Shown here in pieces: positions 63,101-64,000 of a stretch of 64,000 bases of DNA. Source of the stretch: Hybos culiciformis (lineage: Eukaryota; Arthropoda; Insecta; Diptera; Hybotidae). Numbering within the stretch: the stretch's first letter is position 1; every line of letters starts with the position of its first letter. Location of the stretch: NCBI GenBank assembly GCA_964007475.1, contig OZ023273.1:145983308-146047307 (forward strand), read 5' to 3'. Made by a program: the position numbers and the translations under genes. A model generated the notes under the pieces. The model had not been told where the DNA came from and did not search any database. It saw only the letters and a program-made list of their open reading frames with translations.

Positions 63101-64000
63101 TAGGTTACTTGTAAACAAAATTGTAATTATAATATTAAATAAAATAGGTGCTAATACTATTTAGATCTTCTAAGATTTATTATAAATAAAAATCATGATT
63201 TTGATTAAGATTTTGATACTCACATATATGTTCATTTTTGATCTAATTTAGAATTAATGAGAATAATATTCATGAATTCAAATAAGTTTTAATCAATAGA
63301 AATTTTAATAGTATAAAATTGTTTGAAAGGGTCCATCATTATTGATAGAATAAAACTTATGAAATAGTATTTTTATGGAAAAAGGGTTTAAAAATTTAGT
63401 CCACGAAATGAAAAAGAAAATTATTTTCTACACTATTTTTATAATTAAAATAATTTAAATTTTTTTTATTAAAATGTAATTCTTTTATTTTTTTTCTTAT
63501 ACATATAATACATTATATTAATAAAAGTATAATATTTAATAACAAACTGGAATTGCTTATTCAATATTAATAATAATAATAATAATTAAGCTTGTAAATT
63601 GGAAAAAAACTTTAAAATGTGGTTATTTCAAGAAAAAATCATTTATAATAATGTTCATAAACTTTTACGGAAATTAAAAAATTTACGATTTTTATATAAA
63701 TGTTTTTATTATTATGAATTTCCCAAGATATAATAATTAATTCGTGATTAATTGCATCTGAAATCATTTTAAAAATTTCTCAATAATTATCATAATAAAA
63801 AATATATAATAATTTTCTTAATTCTTTTCCTATTCTTAATATTTCTATATTGATAATGATAGGTACAATTTATGTTTATTGTTAGCCATTTCCCTTTATA
63901 ATTATTTATTTTAGAAATACGTGATAATGGAATTTGAAGATAAGTTAACTTTCTTTTTTAAAATTTATTAATTATCGATACCAAAAATATTTATTATGGA
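60125..64000 (-). other. Probable ATP8A intron, continuing past the window
   Basis: AT-rich DNA upstream of the penultimate ATP8A coding exon. I searched for further flippase sequence on the minus strand and found none, so the next exon is probably beyond the window edge. A TAA microsatellite lies at about 63565-63586. The open frame at 60322-60522 is not credible. Confidence 0.55.

Noticed and set aside
1..64000. tRNA, rRNA, CRISPR, bacterial operon or viral genes
   Set aside because: I saw no cloverleaf with a conserved T-loop, no spaced repeat array and no intact viral or transposase frame. All confident genes are spliced insect genes.

Overview
This is a eukaryotic, insect nuclear window. 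It is very AT-rich (homopolymer A/T tracts everywhere). Six protein-coding genes can be rebuilt exon by exon with GT-AG introns and matching phases. Long introns (up to 9.5 kb) and non-coding DNA separate them. The ecdysone receptor has the derived ligand-binding domain of Diptera, Lepidoptera and relatives (for example the run [19 protein letters not shown]). This points to Mecopterida, most likely a dipteran or a close order such as Mecoptera or fleas; I cannot name the species.

Layout. (1) 486-12963, plus strand: EcR, B1 isoform, 618 aa in five exons, with the B1 exon 9.5 kb upstream of the shared exons. (2) 12964-21150: non-coding, with simple and degenerate repeats. (3) 21151-22914, minus: a MADF-BESS transcription factor, 345 aa in four exons. 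(4) 27101-28900, plus: Shc adaptor (PTB-CH1-SH2), at least 414 aa in six exons. (5) 28901-35216: non-coding, with several inverted and tandem repeats. (6) 35217-41525, minus: endophilin B (BAR-SH3, 368 aa), with an apparent alternative terminal exon that removes the SH3 domain. (7) 43718-52237, minus: a DUF829/TMEM53-related alpha/beta hydrolase, 397 aa, whose last coding exon is present twice, in the same phase and at the same length. (8) 52238-58122: non-coding, with a hAT-like miniature transposon and a possible orphan terminal exon. (9) 58123-60124, minus: the last two coding exons of a P4-ATPase flippase (ATP8A), whose body lies beyond the right edge. (10) 60125-64000: probably intron of that gene.

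The genes do not form an operon or a single pathway. EcR is the steroid-hormone receptor for moulting, Shc an adaptor for receptor tyrosine kinases, and endophilin B and ATP8A both act on membranes. The most notable novelties are two independent C-terminal switches: duplicated, apparently mutually exclusive last exons that each carry the catalytic histidine of the hydrolase, and a BAR-only endophilin B isoform. Other items are a perfect 20-bp inverted repeat beside a 33-bp tandem duplication, a roughly 300-bp inverted-repeat element, and a 22-base G run in otherwise AT-rich DNA. I saw no tRNA, rRNA, CRISPR array or viral gene.
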